From: Melastoma dodecandrum
Taxonomy: Eukaryota; Streptophyta; Magnoliopsida; Myrtales; Melastomataceae
DNA length: 64,000 bases
Reading direction: 5' to 3'
NCBI GenBank assembly: GCA_029817715.1
Contig: JARUPY010000252.1
Coordinates: 806,001 to 870,000 of the forward strand
In this document: piece by piece, positions 11,213 through 25,235 of the stretch
Position numbering within the stretch: the stretch's first letter is position 1
Layout of the letters: every line of letters begins with the position of its first letter
Made by a program: the position numbers and the translations under genes
Notes under the pieces: model-generated
The model's input: only the letters and a program-made list of their open reading frames with translations
What the model was told of the DNA's origin: nothing
The model's database searches: none

Positions 11213-13680
11213 GGGGTTTTGCCCCTGCTGGCGGCGACGTTTATTCAAGCTGCCACTGGATTCTTGATCTTCACAGGAAATCCCTAAAAATTATCAACCC
11301 AGTTCTCATCAGATTGAAACACTTCCAAGGTTACGCCAGCAGTTTCATCAACATTCCCAGGTACACAAGGTAAAATTCCCAGCACGATTTCTTCGAATTC
11401 CAACCCTTCCTTGAAAGAGTCACGGATTGCCTCTTCAAACAAGCCTAACCAAACCTCTCTATCGATCCGATTTCTCGACATAAAAAAGGCCAACACATCA
11501 TTAATGGGAAACAACCCAGAACGCGAAACCGCTATCCCCATCAATCCTCAATCTGGTACACAGCCAAAGATACCATCTTCCACGAAGATCAGCGTTGGAC
11601 GCGATAAAAAATCCAAGCAATCATCGGGGAATTCGATTACCGTGGTGGTGTAGTAGGCCCTGAGGGAGAGAGACGCCTTGCTTCAACTCGTTCTTGGATT
11701 TGCAGAGACCCAATCCCATCTTCTCTTTTACTTCTTCCCACCCCGACAATTGCGGCTTCTTTCCAGCGAGGTCGATCGACTCAACCATGCGACAGGGGAG
11801 GGTGAAATTGTCAAATATTTGATCACGGGACTAGTGGGACATAGTGATCGACAACAGAGCATCGTCCGCATTCGTTCGTTCATCAGACAACGGACGAGAA
11901 AGGACCTCGGTCCGGTCGTCAATGTCATTATCATTCATGCCCTTTGATCCGGTTGCTTCTCCTGTTGCTACGGCCCACGTCAAGACCACAACACAACGTA
12001 GAATGAACCGAACGTTAGCATGATAAACTGAATCCCAAAGAACGGGCATATCTTGCATCCATTGGAGCTTTGCCTCTCGAGGCGGTCATTCTGGCATCTG
12101 GATCAGCCGATGAGCATAGACTTTTGCAAAAGTCCCACGTTTTTGCAGAACCAGTCTCAAACTAAGAGTGTTTTCAGATTATGCACTACTGTAGCAACTA
12201 CAGAAATGCACCGGAATATGGCCCCAATTTACACGAAACAAGGTGTATATACCCGCGAGTGTTGTCAATGTCAATGCACCAGGTTGTTTTCCACTTTCAT
12301 CTGGAAGGAGATGGAACCTAACAGGATGGCAATGCCCATGACTGCAATCGCGAACAGTATTCACCTGGTGAATATTCCCGAGGTGTGCCGATAGGACGTT
12401 TTTCTCTTTCGTTTGCATGAACTTCGCTGCTTCAGAGGCCCAAAGTTATTATGTATTTTCCTATGGAGCATGTATTAATGCCAGATTTTGAGAGATGCAG
12501 TTATCGATTTCTAACCTGGAAGCTCCAGGAGCATCATCTGTCTCTCGATTACATTGACCATAGTGCCTGTATCTTTTGCAGAGTCAGATATATTTGCTAC
12601 AGTGAACGCAGAGGTCTGTCCCGTTTCCACAAACTTCCTACAATAACAAAGTAGCAAATATTAGGGGAAAGGAACTGCCAGGAATCGGCATGAAGCAAGA
12701 ACATCAGAAAGATATTCATAAAAAGAACTAACCTGGTGTTCCTGTTCAGCTAAATCTACCGCTAGTGAAGGGAACTCACAAGTGGCGATTCTCTGAGGGC
12801 AATTTTCTTGTTTTGTTTATGGATCCCCGAAAACATCACGTTCCGTCAGCTCTTGGCACATCATCAAGGCACCTGCCCATTGGACAACGACCATGATGCT
12901 TCTCAAGGATCCCAGGAACAATGAAATCACTCCTCGCCAAACATTCTATTCATCCAATTACCAAAAGGTTGATGTGAAAGCTGTTGCCTAAGGAGCATTT
13001 TGACACCGGAAGAACCGAATACCTGAAAATATTTGCAAAAACTGTATTCCTTGAAGCTCAAAACCACTTCACCAGAGGGCTCTCTATACTTCATATGGTG
13101 CACCATGTAGCTTCATGATGGTGATGCCTCCAACATTTGTTTTACTAAGAAAGGGGCAGTACTTGTACATAACACAGGACAATCTTGAGGAGAACAGTAA
13201 AAGGTTTGCCAGCACTCCGTCGTAATGTCCTAAGATGAAGAATTACTTTAGCAATGACCCAGCCCCCTCCCCATCCTCTCGCATCAAGTCACCAATTGCC
13301 TTAGTCGACAGTTTCTGAGCCAGATAACAAGACCTTTCGGGAAAAATATCAATAACAGTCACCACGCTTGTGCAAACAGCGATAACTACTGCAATCAGGC
13401 TCTTAGCAGGTACCTCAAATTCTAAGGAGCCACACCTTTTAAGAGTCGGTTATCCACACGATTCTCCCAAACAATGATCCAAGCACGCGATGAGTATAGT
13501 GCAGTTCCTTCACCTTCTACCGCCGTTGTTGGAATGGAAAACACAAGTAAGCGTTTGAAGACGGGACCACCTGCTTTGGTATTAGTTGGGGAGTCCCCAT
13601 CTTCTCGTCTCTCCTTTCGCGTCATGTATCATATGTTAAGCAATAAAAAGAAATCGATTCCTTCCTGAGATTGTTAAAGA
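11213..13680. other. Unassigned interval with exon-like fragments
   Basis: Upstream of lyase C there is no gene I can name. On the minus strand several short stretches look coding and have splice-like edges. One, about 12503-12640, reads KFVETGQTSAFTVANISD and onward, and is bounded by TTGTAG and a GT. One around 13246-13410 reads KSLIAVVIAVCTSVVTVIDIF and ends at a stop. One around 12935-13025 reads VFGSSGVKMLLRQQL and ends at a stop. One at 11831-12058 has a hydrophobic segment (ILRCVVVLTWAVA). They could not be joined into one reading frame. They may be 5' leader sequence, remnants of an old gene, or chance ORFs. Confidence 0.25.
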
Positions 13681-14819
13681 ACATCACTAATAATAATAAT
13701 TTAAGAAGAATCAATCTTACAAGCCACTCAAAGTTCTCTCTCCCTAAGGCTTTGTCATGTATAATGTTATATGTTTATGCTTCTCTCTAAATCCAACCCC
13801 AGATTATCTCGTACTATTGGGATGCAGTGATTGGATTCCATTCATCTTAGGTATCTCTCTTTATGTCTCTTTTTAGTCCGGTCGATGGTTTTAATGTTGT
13901 AGAGGAGATTTCTTACTGGATTTTGATGCATGGAAAAAAGTCCCACGTTGGGTGGAAAGCTCGGAGGAGGAAGAGCTTTAGATTTTTAGTGCGTAAAGTG
14001 CGGTGCAGGAGATGGGGAAAATAATGTTTTACGAATCCACGTGTTGCGTGGAGAATCGTTGTGTTGTGATTGGCTAAAACCCACCAATTGGGAATCGATT
14101 ATTGAGATTTGGAATTGAAGGGTTTCGCAATGCCAACGAATATAACATAATCAAAGACTTTCTGGGATGAAGAGAGGTTCACAAGTGTCAATCATCAGCC
14201 CCCCAGGCAACCTTAAAATTTTGATAAACCCCAGGATTTTTAAAAAAGGGCTTCAACCCCACCTGCCACCCACCAACCCACCCACCTTCAATCACCACCA
14301 CTCTCTTCCCATTCTTTCCTTTTCACTTAACAAAAGTATTATATTTTATCATATATCATATATGGGTCATACCCCACCTGCGACTATTCTTTTTTATGGT
14401 TTATGTTTTCGAAGTACTTTTTTTAGACGTTTTTCCTTTTAACTTTTAGGATTTTGTAAACGCAGGCTAAATCACATTTAATTTGCTTTAATTTTTGTTT
14501 TTCAGCATTTAATGTGATTTGTAAGTGTCTTTTAAATGCACGATGAGAAAAACCTTTGCATTTTATTATTCATTAGAGATCTCAATAGTATCCATCCACA
14601 CAACGTGATTCCACCGACAAAATTTTTTTTTTCGAAAGTTTGCCTCAGTGAATTCTGATCGGACGATCATGGAACTCCGGAAATTAAGCAATCGCAGCAA
14701 TTATTCATGTTGAATGATTGATTAATTCGACATGTAACTTTCGAATGACCACTTCCATGACCAGCATCGCATGTAGTCCTAAGATTTGCTCTTATACGTT
14801 GGAAGGTCGAGACATTTTA

Positions 14820-15420
14820 TGATATGTTCCTATAATTTTCGTGTTGCGCGCTTCAACCAAAATTCATCGACCCGAGAAGTTTCGTAAAATTGATTTGTTC
14901 TCGAAAATGCTGACTCGGGGGGTTTCCCAAAATCGACATGCGACGCCACTTTACGACCTCCCAATTTGGAAATGACGCGTGGAAGGCGACCCTCCTCGGA
15001 CTCGGGCTGGCTCATTTCGTGCCTTTTTAGGACAAAAGACATTTGACTCCACCTCAGCGTTGTCTACCGTATTTGTCGCGGTGTCTATTCAGCGAGATTC
15101 GGCTCGTTCGATAATAGCATTTCCTCGCATACTTTGGAAGCTGAACGAAGAGTAATGTTCGAACCGTAAAGTGTTCGTCCATCCGTGGAGAGAACACCAT
15201 ACACCGTCGTGGAGGCGAGTTTGTTGATTTCAAGCATAGGTTGAGATCGATCAGTGATTCCGAACAACGGTCTGAAGGTGATTGAGGGTTGGATATACCG
15301 ACAACGTTTACGGGAATCACAAAATAACAAAGAGATAAACGAGAAAGTCGCGTTATTGGTAAAGTCTAGGAACAAGACAAGGACGTCTTGATCGACGCAA
15401 TTGTCCCGTTCCTTCATTTT
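14820..15420. repeat. Possible retroelement-derived stretch
   Basis: This stretch is richer in GC and CpG than its AT-rich surroundings and has an open frame on the minus strand (15085-15417) with no recognisable domain. Its texture is like a plant LTR or internal retroelement fragment, but no terminal repeats, primer-binding site or protein motifs could be found. The flanks, 13700-14800 and 15420-15760, hold nothing recognisable beyond AT-rich DNA. Confidence 0.25.
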
Positions 15421-15764
15421 TAAGCTTAATCACCGGAAAGGTTGATAAGAAAACCCCCATGGTTGTGGTTGATTGATAAATTTAGATTTCTTTATAAAGG
15501 TAGGTAATCGTAATATCATATAGTCTTTCCCTTATAGCTAAAATCACCCACCAGACATTGAATGACCGTGACATCTAAGTCCTGTTAAAGAATGGAATAT
15601 AAAATGATAAATCAAATGTAAGTGAAGCTCGGAAGAAAGTTGGAAAGGTTTTGTACCCGCTAACCCTTAGGTCGATGATAACCGGCAATGTTTACGGCAG
15701 CAGGGCCGGTGTCCATGCCACCGCATGGTTCAATGCTACTTCAAAACTACCTCATACAACAGTT

Positions 15765-15784
15765 CCCCCCCCCCCCCCCCCCCC
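15765..15784. repeat. Poly(C) tract, 20 bases
   Basis: Uninterrupted run of 20 C, about 720 bp upstream of the MADS-box start codon. It is one of several such runs in the window. Confidence 0.95.
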
Positions 15785-16035
15785 GAAACGCGATTGGAGG
15801 ATCCCAGTCTATACGTGAGATCGCGCACGAAACTCCAGAGGCAGTAATGCAACGAATCGAATCTGTAAGCCACGCGTCGATGATCTATACGATGGATCGC
15901 TCACTGGTCCCGAAGTCTTTGGAATAAAAAATACGAACCTACCGCCGCGATTCATCCACGTGGCCATGGGCATGGATGAAACAGTTAGTGGTTTTCTAGC
16001 TGATCGAGAGAAAAACCTCCCCCGCATATCTCTTG

Positions 16036-16045
16036 CCTTATATGG
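16036..16045 (+). promoter_or_regulatory. CArG box (possible MADS-factor site and/or TATA region)
   Basis: CCTTATATGG fits the MADS-protein binding consensus CC(A/T)6GG perfectly. It lies 470 bp upstream of the MADS-box start codon and about 50 bp upstream of the CT-rich leader, so it could be a site for auto- or cross-regulation. Its TTATAT core could also serve as a TATA element. Binding is inferred. Confidence 0.45.
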
Positions 16046-16092
16046 CCATTATCATTTACTTAAGTATGGTAAAACCTTCATAGCTCGACCCT

Positions 16093-16118
16093 TCTCTCTC
16101 TCTCTCTCTCTCTCTCTC
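16093..16118 (+). repeat. (CT)n microsatellite in the MADS gene leader
   Basis: Pure CT dinucleotide run just downstream of the CArG box, typical of plant 5' leaders. The likely 5' UTR continues to about 16196. A plausible leader intron follows (donor at 16197 GTAAGC, acceptor ending at 16490 TTTAG), and the start codon comes 14 nt after the acceptor. Confidence 0.7.
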
Positions 16119-16504
16119 GATAGTACTGCCAAGCTACAACCCACAAAAAAAAACCACACAAACACAAAACCTGGGCAGCAAAAGCTTCTTAACAAAGTAA
16201 GCTCATCCTTTTCCCTTTTTGTTTGGGCATTTATTACTTTTTTTATTTTTTTTTGTAATTTTCCTCGTACTCAAATGTAATAATTCTTTCCCCTTTCGGT
16301 CAATCTGGGTTTTGTACTGAAGTTACTTAAGAGTACTGGGTTTTTGTAGTTCGTTCTATTTTTGGAACTTGAAGGTTTCCTCTTTTGGGGTTAAAGAGTT
16401 TTCAGATCTTGTCTCGAGAAACTTCCCTAAAATATGAAATCCCAAAAGAGAGTATTTTTCGACATGGATGTATTTTCCCTTTCGATTTAGGGGGAGGAGA
16501 AATT

Positions 16505-19500
16505 ATGGGGAGAGGGAAGATAGTGATAAGGAGGATCGACGATTCGACGAGCAGGCAGGTAACCTTCTCAAAGAGGAGGACCGGGTTGCTGAAGAAGGCG
16601 AAGGAGCTCGCCATCCTCTGCGATGCCGAGGTCGGGGTCGTCATCTTCTCTAGTACCGGCAAGCTCTATGATTTCGCCAGCTCCAGGTTAGCTTTATTTC
16701 TCCAGACTTTTGCAAATTTGTTAGTAGGTGTAGCCATATATGCTCGTTACCGATGCTCGATTTTTTTTCGTAACTGTGGACAGTATTAATTTTGTTATTA
16801 TCGTATGGTCCTATAAGGGGCAGACAGATCTGGGAGAAAGAAATGGATTGAAGTTCTTTAGAAAGTTTAGGGTGAAACCACAATGTAGTTTACAACGCCT
16901 AGCAGACTTCAAATCCATATGATAACTACTGAAATTCGTGGGAAAGAGTCGGTTTAATTTGAGCTTGAAGACACCACCATACCAAACAAAAAAATAGTAA
17001 CTTTTCCGGGAAACGAGAGGAGGGCGGGAACAAAGCCTAGTCGACGTAGAGAATCCCGGTGTGCTGGAATTATCTTCTGAGTAGGGATGAATTCTACTCA
17101 GCTAATGGCCAAATCAATGGTTAGCTAAGTTGGAATGTAAGAGAAAAGTGTTCAAATAGCGAAATAAGTGTATGTAATTGGTGAGAGATATGGGATAACA
17201 ACTGTATTGTGTTCCGACAGTGCGAAACAGGCAGATAGATAAGTTGAAATAGTCTAATCGAGGAGGAATCGACTAAGGATGTCGAACATAGAAGTAGTAG
17301 CAGGCATCTATCCTCTCCACAAACAAGCTAAAAACCCCCTTTGTTCCAGGTTATATCATAGATCTCAGATTGTTAATAGTCCAACTCCAAATGCTTCAGA
17401 TGGACCATAGATTTACTTCGATGGAAATTGACATCTCCTCATGAAGAAATCCATCAGGAAAGTAGCTCAATAGTTCCAGTGTGAGTTTTTGTTTGGGGGT
17501 TTAGTAATGGTACATATTAGTCCGGGAATCGAGCACGAACGCGTCTCCGATTTTCCTCCTAGCGCGGTATCCTGGGTTTAAAGAAGAATCGGCCGATTAA
17601 TAACCAAGCCAATGGAAATGCAGTGATGCCCCGTAATTATAAATTTGTAGTGTTTGAAAGGATCCTCGATTACAGAATGAATGGCGTTTTTCATCTTAGT
17701 AAACTTCGGTTGTCACGAGAGCATTGTTTTATGGACCAAATCATGTAAATGACAATTTCTCCCACTTGGTACGACGCTCTTCTACGGTGACTTGTAAGAA
17801 TCGTTACATGACTTAGTTTTATTAATTCAAAGATAATTTGATAAAGAAAATATTATAAGGTTAAAAATTAATCACCTGAAGAGTTAAATACTTCCAACAA
17901 AATAAGTCTTCTTTTGTCACGTGTCTTAAATACTTCAAATAAAAAGTGCTCCATAGTCTCTCTATAATCGTGGTAGTCAGTCCATGTACAATTGTCTACG
18001 TCTATATTGTGACAAGGAACGAACAAGCTCTGGGAAAAGAAAGAAATGGAACTACGTACAAAAAACTAATTCATCTTGGAGGCATGTTTAAACTACAAGA
18101 GCGGGGGTATAAGAACGCATGCTTCGCCTAAACTGTCACGAACCAAGGTATTTGTCTAGTACCTTTGAGTCGATGAGGAAAGGTGATTATGCTTGTTGGA
18201 ATATTTCATGTGTTATGTAATATCATAGGTTACTTTCTTGCATTCACTTTACATATCTGAGTATACGTTCTTTGCTTGACCGTTTACTACTGACTAAACA
18301 CCGGTGATTTCCTCCGCGCGGATCTTCTTCACTACTGACTTAATTTTCTAGAGATGGAAAATGACTCGTGGAAGAAAAAAAAAAAAGGATTACCTCCACC
18401 TTAATACCGTTCACAGACACTTCATGTACAAATATTTGTCCCCAATCCATGATTAAACTTTAAAAAAAAAATCACCAACAGGTAATGAATTCAAACGAGT
18501 TACTGACATGCATTCAGAGAAAGCTTGCTTTGTTTGATATGCAGGCGACTTGAGGAGATCTAAAGGCATTTAGGATATTAGTCACCTATTCCTCTCATGA
18601 AATCGACTTTAAAATTAATAAAAAAATGTCTGGATTTTGTAGATGTTAGAAAAAGGTCTCATGAACAGAGCATCCCCCCTCCTCCTCTGTCAATTCCTTT
18701 TTTATTTTTCCCACCCACCAGCGTCAAGATTATTGTCAAACAGAGGGTAAAGGACCAACACGGTTCAAACCAGTTACTGGCCTGGTTGCCTAATGGTATT
18801 AAGATGGAAGAGGGAGATCATTTATCCCCAATGATGGTTTTTGACACAACCAAAACAGTCACTAGGTTCAATGCGTCCATAAGCATTTCTATGGTAACTG
18901 GACAAAAACAGGCCTTGGTATCCATCTCTTCGCAAAGATACATGTGGTTCGTAATCGAAATGAAGCCTACAAGGGCACTGCAGCAAAGAGGATTAATTAG
19001 TTGCTTCCTGTTTTCTTTTGGATCTTGTCGATCGTCTTCACGGGGGGTTATTTCATGCAAGAGGAGACATTGTATCGAACTTAATGACACCTCAGAGAAA
19101 GAGTGGCAATAATTTTAGAGAAATCCACGCGAAAATTAATTTGACAAGGCAAAGACATGGTGGCTCTGTAATCTACACTCTCCCCCCTCATTTCCTTCAA
19201 CCTGTCAGCTAACTAGAGAAAGCTGATTACTCTGATAAATGTTGCTATTACTCGGATCTTTTCTGGAAGGATTCCTAACACGGCATTTACTTCCTGCAGC
19301 ATGGCATCCATCATCGAGAGGTACAAGAAAACAAAAGGCGAGCATCATCAACAAGACAATTCATTGACAGAAATCAAGGTAAAGAAAACTCTTGGCTATA
19401 GCTATCTAATGCACGACGTGATTCAGAGCAAGGTAGCGAATTTGAGGACTTATAAACTCTTGTCCTGCTACTAAATTTGAGTCCCAGAAAGGTAGCAATA

Positions 19501-22450
19501 GGCAGAACACACAAACAAGGAGGGCCTGATAAAACTTACTTCTAATGCTAGTCCCGCAATTTACACAGTTTGGAAGATCTTAGACTATATTACCTTTATG
19601 AATGTTTTTCCCCTTATAGAAGAACGGAAGAGTAATATCAGCTGGTCAGAAACCAGACTACAGATCTAGAGAAGTGCAAGTCTACTGAAAATGGCAAGTC
19701 ACTGGACCCTGCCTGCCACGCTATAGATCACTCCTCTTATACGTCAAGCTGCTGGTTCCAATTTTGGACTTGGGACTTATTGAAGAAACCTGTTCCAAGA
19801 AACTCACTTCAATGGAATTTCTTAGGTTAAGATGGTCATTTAGGAATCATATCTTCTTCATGAGAACATTTTAGATTAAAATATAATCTGCCTAAAACTT
19901 TTCCAAATCAAAGTCTATGAGTACCGATACCAAAATCCTCCTGAAAGTTGCTAAACAATGCCAGAAATCACATTTTTTTTTCTAATATAAGGAGACTGAC
20001 ACTAGAGAATATGAAGTAAACGCATAGAGAAGGATCAGATGGGGAAAAAAGAAACCTATTTGTGCAACAGGTTTTATCAACTCAGATAAATAATAATGCC
20101 TGATGCAATGGAAAATCTACTAACAAATGTCCGAAGAAGACTTGCAGGGCAACTTATACTTAATTAATTATTCTTTTGATCAAGATTAATATATACAACA
20201 GTTAAGCCCAGATAAACCGCAAGGAAGAAAACCTCAACAAAGTGCTTTTCGGAATTGGAATGACTCGCTGATTTGACCTTTTCAGCAACTGCGCCTAGAA
20301 ATGATAATGTTTGGGTGCAAATGATACAGTAATCTGGCATACAGATATTAAATACACTATCATGCATTTCTCTTAGCTCGTTAAGACAGTGTTTCCCCAA
20401 ATTGAAAAACAGTGCCATAATACAAGACTGCACAATATCTTGAGTCTAATAGCAAGAAAATCGCCTTGTGCTATTATCCAAACTTATGGTACTAAAGATG
20501 CAGGGTTAGGATGGAGCGATGCTTTTCCAGGACAAATTAATCCATCAGTTGAGAAAATCGAGCCCAAAACACTTAAATCCTCCATTTCTCTGAACAATCA
20601 TGTGCATGTGTATCTCTGGCTTTCAAGCAAAGATGAGATGATTGATGGTTCTACAACGCCAAATAATTTCAAGCTCAACCACTGGATTAAAAGCTCTCTT
20701 TACAGAAAGCTCCTCCTAGTATGCTACCACCCCGAAGAACAAACGTAGCCCTTGGGAAACTTATAATGAACAAACACAAGAAGACCCTAATATTGACATT
20801 TTCTCGTCTTTCCTAAACTTTGGTATGAACCATTACTGATTCGTTTTACCTTTATATTATTTTTCTACTGATAATATTGTACCTTCATGACATTTTGATT
20901 GTTAGTTTTGGCAAAGAGAGGCAGCGGCATTGAGACAACAACTGCAAAACCTGCAGGAAAAGCACAGGTACATATAGAGGCTAAACTCATAGACATGATA
21001 ATGACACATTGTGAAAACAATCTCAGTTAGTGAAAGAACTCTTTAAATGTGCGACTCACGGGTAAATTCACTGATAAATTTGCAATCTCAGAAAGGTTGC
21101 AAATTCCAGTATCATAACCCAGTATTCGAATAAATCACGTGCACCATTTGACAGTTTCATATGGTAATGCAGATGTCCAACATTATTAACTGATGGGAAT
21201 CATACAATAGCACAGAAAGTCCACCAAGTATATGACATATGAAGATAAAGTCAGTACAGCTAGACGATTAGTACCGAATAATGCATTTTCTAACAAGCAG
21301 CAGCAGACTGTCTTTCTATAGATGTGCAGTAGGCTGATAACATCATGTTACCATTGCAGGATCTTAACTTTAAAATTGATAAATTGCCATAAACCTCCTA
21401 CGTCCTTTGCATCTTCATAGCACAACAAAGTGACGCTGACAAAAAATTACAAAAAGAATCAAGGGAAAGGTTTCATCTCTCCCATAAACCCCTACCTGAT
21501 CATGAGCAAAGCCAACTAGTTTAGGGCTAGAATTCTACTTGATAGCAAGTGTATCATTCCACCTAATGGTTTAGTAGTCCAAGAATACTGCAACCATGCT
21601 TTACTAATGTCCCACCAGAAATCTTGTTGCTCCTAGAATGCTGCACACTATGCCTTATCTCAAAGAGCTAGCCCAAATCACGAGACAGAATTTGACATGA
21701 ACAATCACTTTCTACAATTCTGCATATTCAGGCAAATGATGGGTGAGGAGCTATCAGGGTTAACTGTCCAAGATCTGCAAAACTTGGAGAACCAGCTAGA
21801 AATCAGCCTCCATGGGGTTCGCAAAAGGAAGGTTTGCATCTGCATCTGAAACCCATTAATTCTTCAGGTATACGCGGTTCAGTGTAAGTAGAGTAGAACA
21901 TTGTAAAAACTGGGCCATGGGTGGGTATCATGGAAATGGTAACGGAAAGTTCTTAATATGCTTTTCTCAAGAAGGTTTTTATGCACCAAAATACTTCTAA
22001 CTTTTGCAGGACCAAATTCTAGTGGATGAAATACAGGAACTGAACCGAAAGGTTAATCCTAGCTTTAATAAAAGAATTTACAAATTTCTGGTTTACTTCA
22101 CTGACAATCATTCTCCATTCAGGCAAGCCTGATTAACCAGGAAAATGCAGAATTGCACAAAAAGATGAACTCGATCCATCAAGAGAACAGGGAGCTATAC
22201 AAGGTACCTGCCTCCCCTTAATTAAGAAACTAAAACAACCATGTTGTAAAGATCCTTTATCTCCCTACTTTTCAAGCATCAGGTATATGGAGCAAAAGGT
22301 ATGAATGGGCCAAATAGAAACGAGCAAATGAAAAGGTTAAACAACAGCGAAGACTCTTCAGTACCTGTGCAACTCCAGCTTAGCCAGCCACGGCAGACAA
22401 CTGAAACACCAGGGCGAACCATCCATTTTGGGTACATACTTCTCCAATAA
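16505..22450 (+). CDS. MIKC-type MADS-box transcription factor, AGL17/ANR1 clade
   Basis: DNA-binding regulator. Seven exons: 16505-16686 (MADS domain), 19300-19378, 20906-20967, 21732-21831, 22010-22051, 22123-22203 and 22283-22450. They total 714 nt, giving 237 residues. The MADS domain starts [20 protein letters not shown] and includes [20 protein letters not shown]. The I and K regions include [57 protein letters not shown] and [14 protein letters not shown]. The 62/100/42-nt K-box exons are typical of the family. The sequence fits the AGL17 clade (AGL17, ANR1/AGL44, AGL21), known for roles in roots, nitrate response and flowering; which member is not determined. Intron 1 is 2.6 kb and intron 2 is 1.5 kb, as is common where introns carry regulatory DNA. 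The last exon runs to a stop at 22450, but a further downstream exon replacing the final residues is possible. Confidence 0.88.
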
Positions 22451-25205
22451 GAAAGATCACAAAGTTAAGACATTGATTGTTGAGCAGATTATCACTACAA
22501 TAAGACATCTACATGCAGCAGACTACAACTCAACTAGCAAAGGCACTTCAAGACCAGAAAGATATCCAAATGTACGCCAGCTCACAACATTATGCATCCA
22601 TACAGATCTGTGGTAAACTAAACCTCGTCTAGCAAGTGAGTCTCGCTTGAATTGATTTATGCAATAAATATTCACTGGACGTACGAATGAATTAATGAAC
22701 ATGTATGACTGCGATAAGATTTAAAACGAAGTCCCTGCTAAGTTGTATAGAGACTGATCATATACAAGACTGGAAACGGCACAGAGAATATTGTCCCAGA
22801 ACGAAAAAAATATATATATTTGAACATCAAAATTATTCAGGCATTAATAACGTAGGTCAGCCTTCAATAGATCAATAAGGATCAGAATCAGCAAAAGCGG
22901 ATCAAGAGTTGAAAGAACTACCGGAATCTCATGAACGCCCTAAACTTTTAACTTCGAACATGTCTAATTAAATTTACAAGAAGCAAGAATGCTGAACAGC
23001 TAATATGGAAAGATTAAAACCGACATAATTTTTCAAGGAATCTCTTGCTAATAGGGCAGATGACCCAGTATACAGAGTAGTACCACATTATCGCCTGCAT
23101 TAAACCAAGAACTTAAATGAGGCACAATCATATTAGTTGATGAAAAGTAGAAGCAAAAACTTGACCGGACAAAATCCATCAACTAAAAGCCGCTCTAATC
23201 ACCAAATAATAAATTAATTTGATTCAAGAAATCGCCAACTTTCAAGAATAAATTTACATTTCAAGGGAAATATGCTGACAAGTCACAAATCTACTGCATT
23301 GTAGCACGATGCATGACAAACTACTGGAATTATCATTTAAGCAGTTGAAAAGAATGTGGTATCAACAAAAAAGTGCCAGACCGAAACTAGATTTCTCGTT
23401 CACACATTATCAGCTAAAGAGTAGCATTGCTTACAGTCTGCAGTTAGATGGTTATACTTCACAATGAAACAACAAGCATAAAAATAAATTCCTTGTAAGC
23501 TGTGAAAACTCACCTTTAAATATTTCAGTGCAGGGATGATCTTCCCCCACCAGAGGACCGGGATCTGAAAAGGCAGGCCACAGAAAGTACCGAATTATAA
23601 CCTTTTCCACTTGAGGCAGAGCTTATGGCCAGAAGAAAAAACAATGATTCTTTAGTTACCATGGAGAAGTTTGACAAAGTGTTCGATACATCAAGGTTTT
23701 TTAAATACTTACTATTCAACCCATAGCTTCCTATTTTTATTCCCTTCAAGTTTGAAAAGCATTCATGGGGATCACTAAAGATCTACGGAAAAAATACTAA
23801 GTGAAAACGAAGATAATCTGGTTTTGCTACAGTCAGAAAATATATCGAATAAAAGCCCCATTCATTTAACAAAAAGAAAAGGCAAAATATACGTTTATGG
23901 CATCAACTTTGAGCCAACTTTCTGTTTTGTCATTATTTTAGTTTGTTATATAATTTTGTCACCAACTTTTGCTTTCATACTAATTTTGGCCAATCTAGAA
24001 TTTTTTTTAGCGAAAATCAAACAAGGACTTAATATAGTCTGACCCGTGTTTTATAATATTGGAGTTATAACATCTCATTCATTCGCCTCATAATCCACTT
24101 TACCCGTAGCAGTAGCCTCTCAATAGAGCCATCATCCGGTATTAATCAATTTTGCTTATTTTTTACCGCATCAGCAACTATCATCCAATTTCGCCTTCCA
24201 ACTCACTTGATTTGACTATCGAATTTTTAAAATAAAATAACATATGAGAGGTTTCAATATTATTTTCCATTTTAATATTTTTTTCTTTTTAAATTAATAA
24301 ATGAAAACTATCTATTAAGGCCTGTTTGACTTTCGCGCGATAAAAAGAATATGACCAGAGGAAGTGCCTACTCTTGACCACTCCTTCCTTCACCATCTAC
24401 TCTCACAAAGAATACGACAAGTCATGAATTTTAGACAGTTGCCTCATGATAATTGGAATTGGATTGCAGTTTTATCCCCTTACCTATTTGAGCGAGTGCC
24501 CAATGCTTGGCATCAAGTAGCTCTAGTAATAAACAACTCTAGCACTCTAAGAACTCCAAGCACTTTTAAGTTTTAACAGCTATGAAAGGATATAGTCCTA
24601 CAAAGTGACCAACTCCACTATCATCTAGCACGGGATAAGTCTAACCTTATAATGAATAAACCAGTATTTCCAAAAATAATATCCGGGTCGGCTTTACCGA
24701 GAGCCTCCTATAAAAAATTCAACTAAACTCATACGTCAATCCATGCACCAAATGTTATTTGGTGCCTTGTGCTGCAAGTCGTGATCAAGGTTCTTCCTTC
24801 TTAACTAAATGCAAGAGTATGGGAAGACCTCTTCAAGACATTTGTCACACGAAACATAGGCAATCCTCAAGTAAAGTAATTGGGTATTTCCACCAGTTAA
24901 TTTGAACCAGTTTTCTAGTGGATGATTTTCTACGATCAATATGACTATGTTTTGATCATTTCAAAGGAAATGTCAAAAGCACCCCTTCCGTTGTTGCAAT
25001 TTCAAAAGGCACCGGTTAGGTATTGTCACATCTTCTCTGCAATGGTCCAAACATAATCATCGTCATGCCAAGAAACTGTCCACATGCTTAAACAAACAAA
25101 AGTAACTTAGATCAAGAAGCAAACCAAGCAATAGAAAGGCTAGATTAGATGACTATCTTACAAGGCGAATGTAAGGACACTTCCTCACATCCCACAAAAG
25201 TATAA

Positions 25206-25235
25206 GGAAATCCTAATACATATATTAGGATTTCC
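25206..25235. repeat. Perfect 13-bp inverted repeat with 4-nt loop
   Basis: Arms GGAAATCCTAATA and TATTAGGATTTCC are separated by CATA. It may be a remnant of a small transposon or a chance palindrome. Confidence 0.8.

Noticed and set aside
15085..15417. 110-codon minus-strand open frame
   Set aside because: No domain or splice context; kept only as part of a possible retroelement-derived stretch.
18597..19112. 171-codon open frame inside MADS intron 1
   Set aside because: No family resemblance, no splice logic, and it lies within a normal large first intron of a MIKC gene.
20389..20748. 119-codon open frame inside MADS intron 2
   Set aside because: Intronic, AT-rich composition and no recognisable motif.
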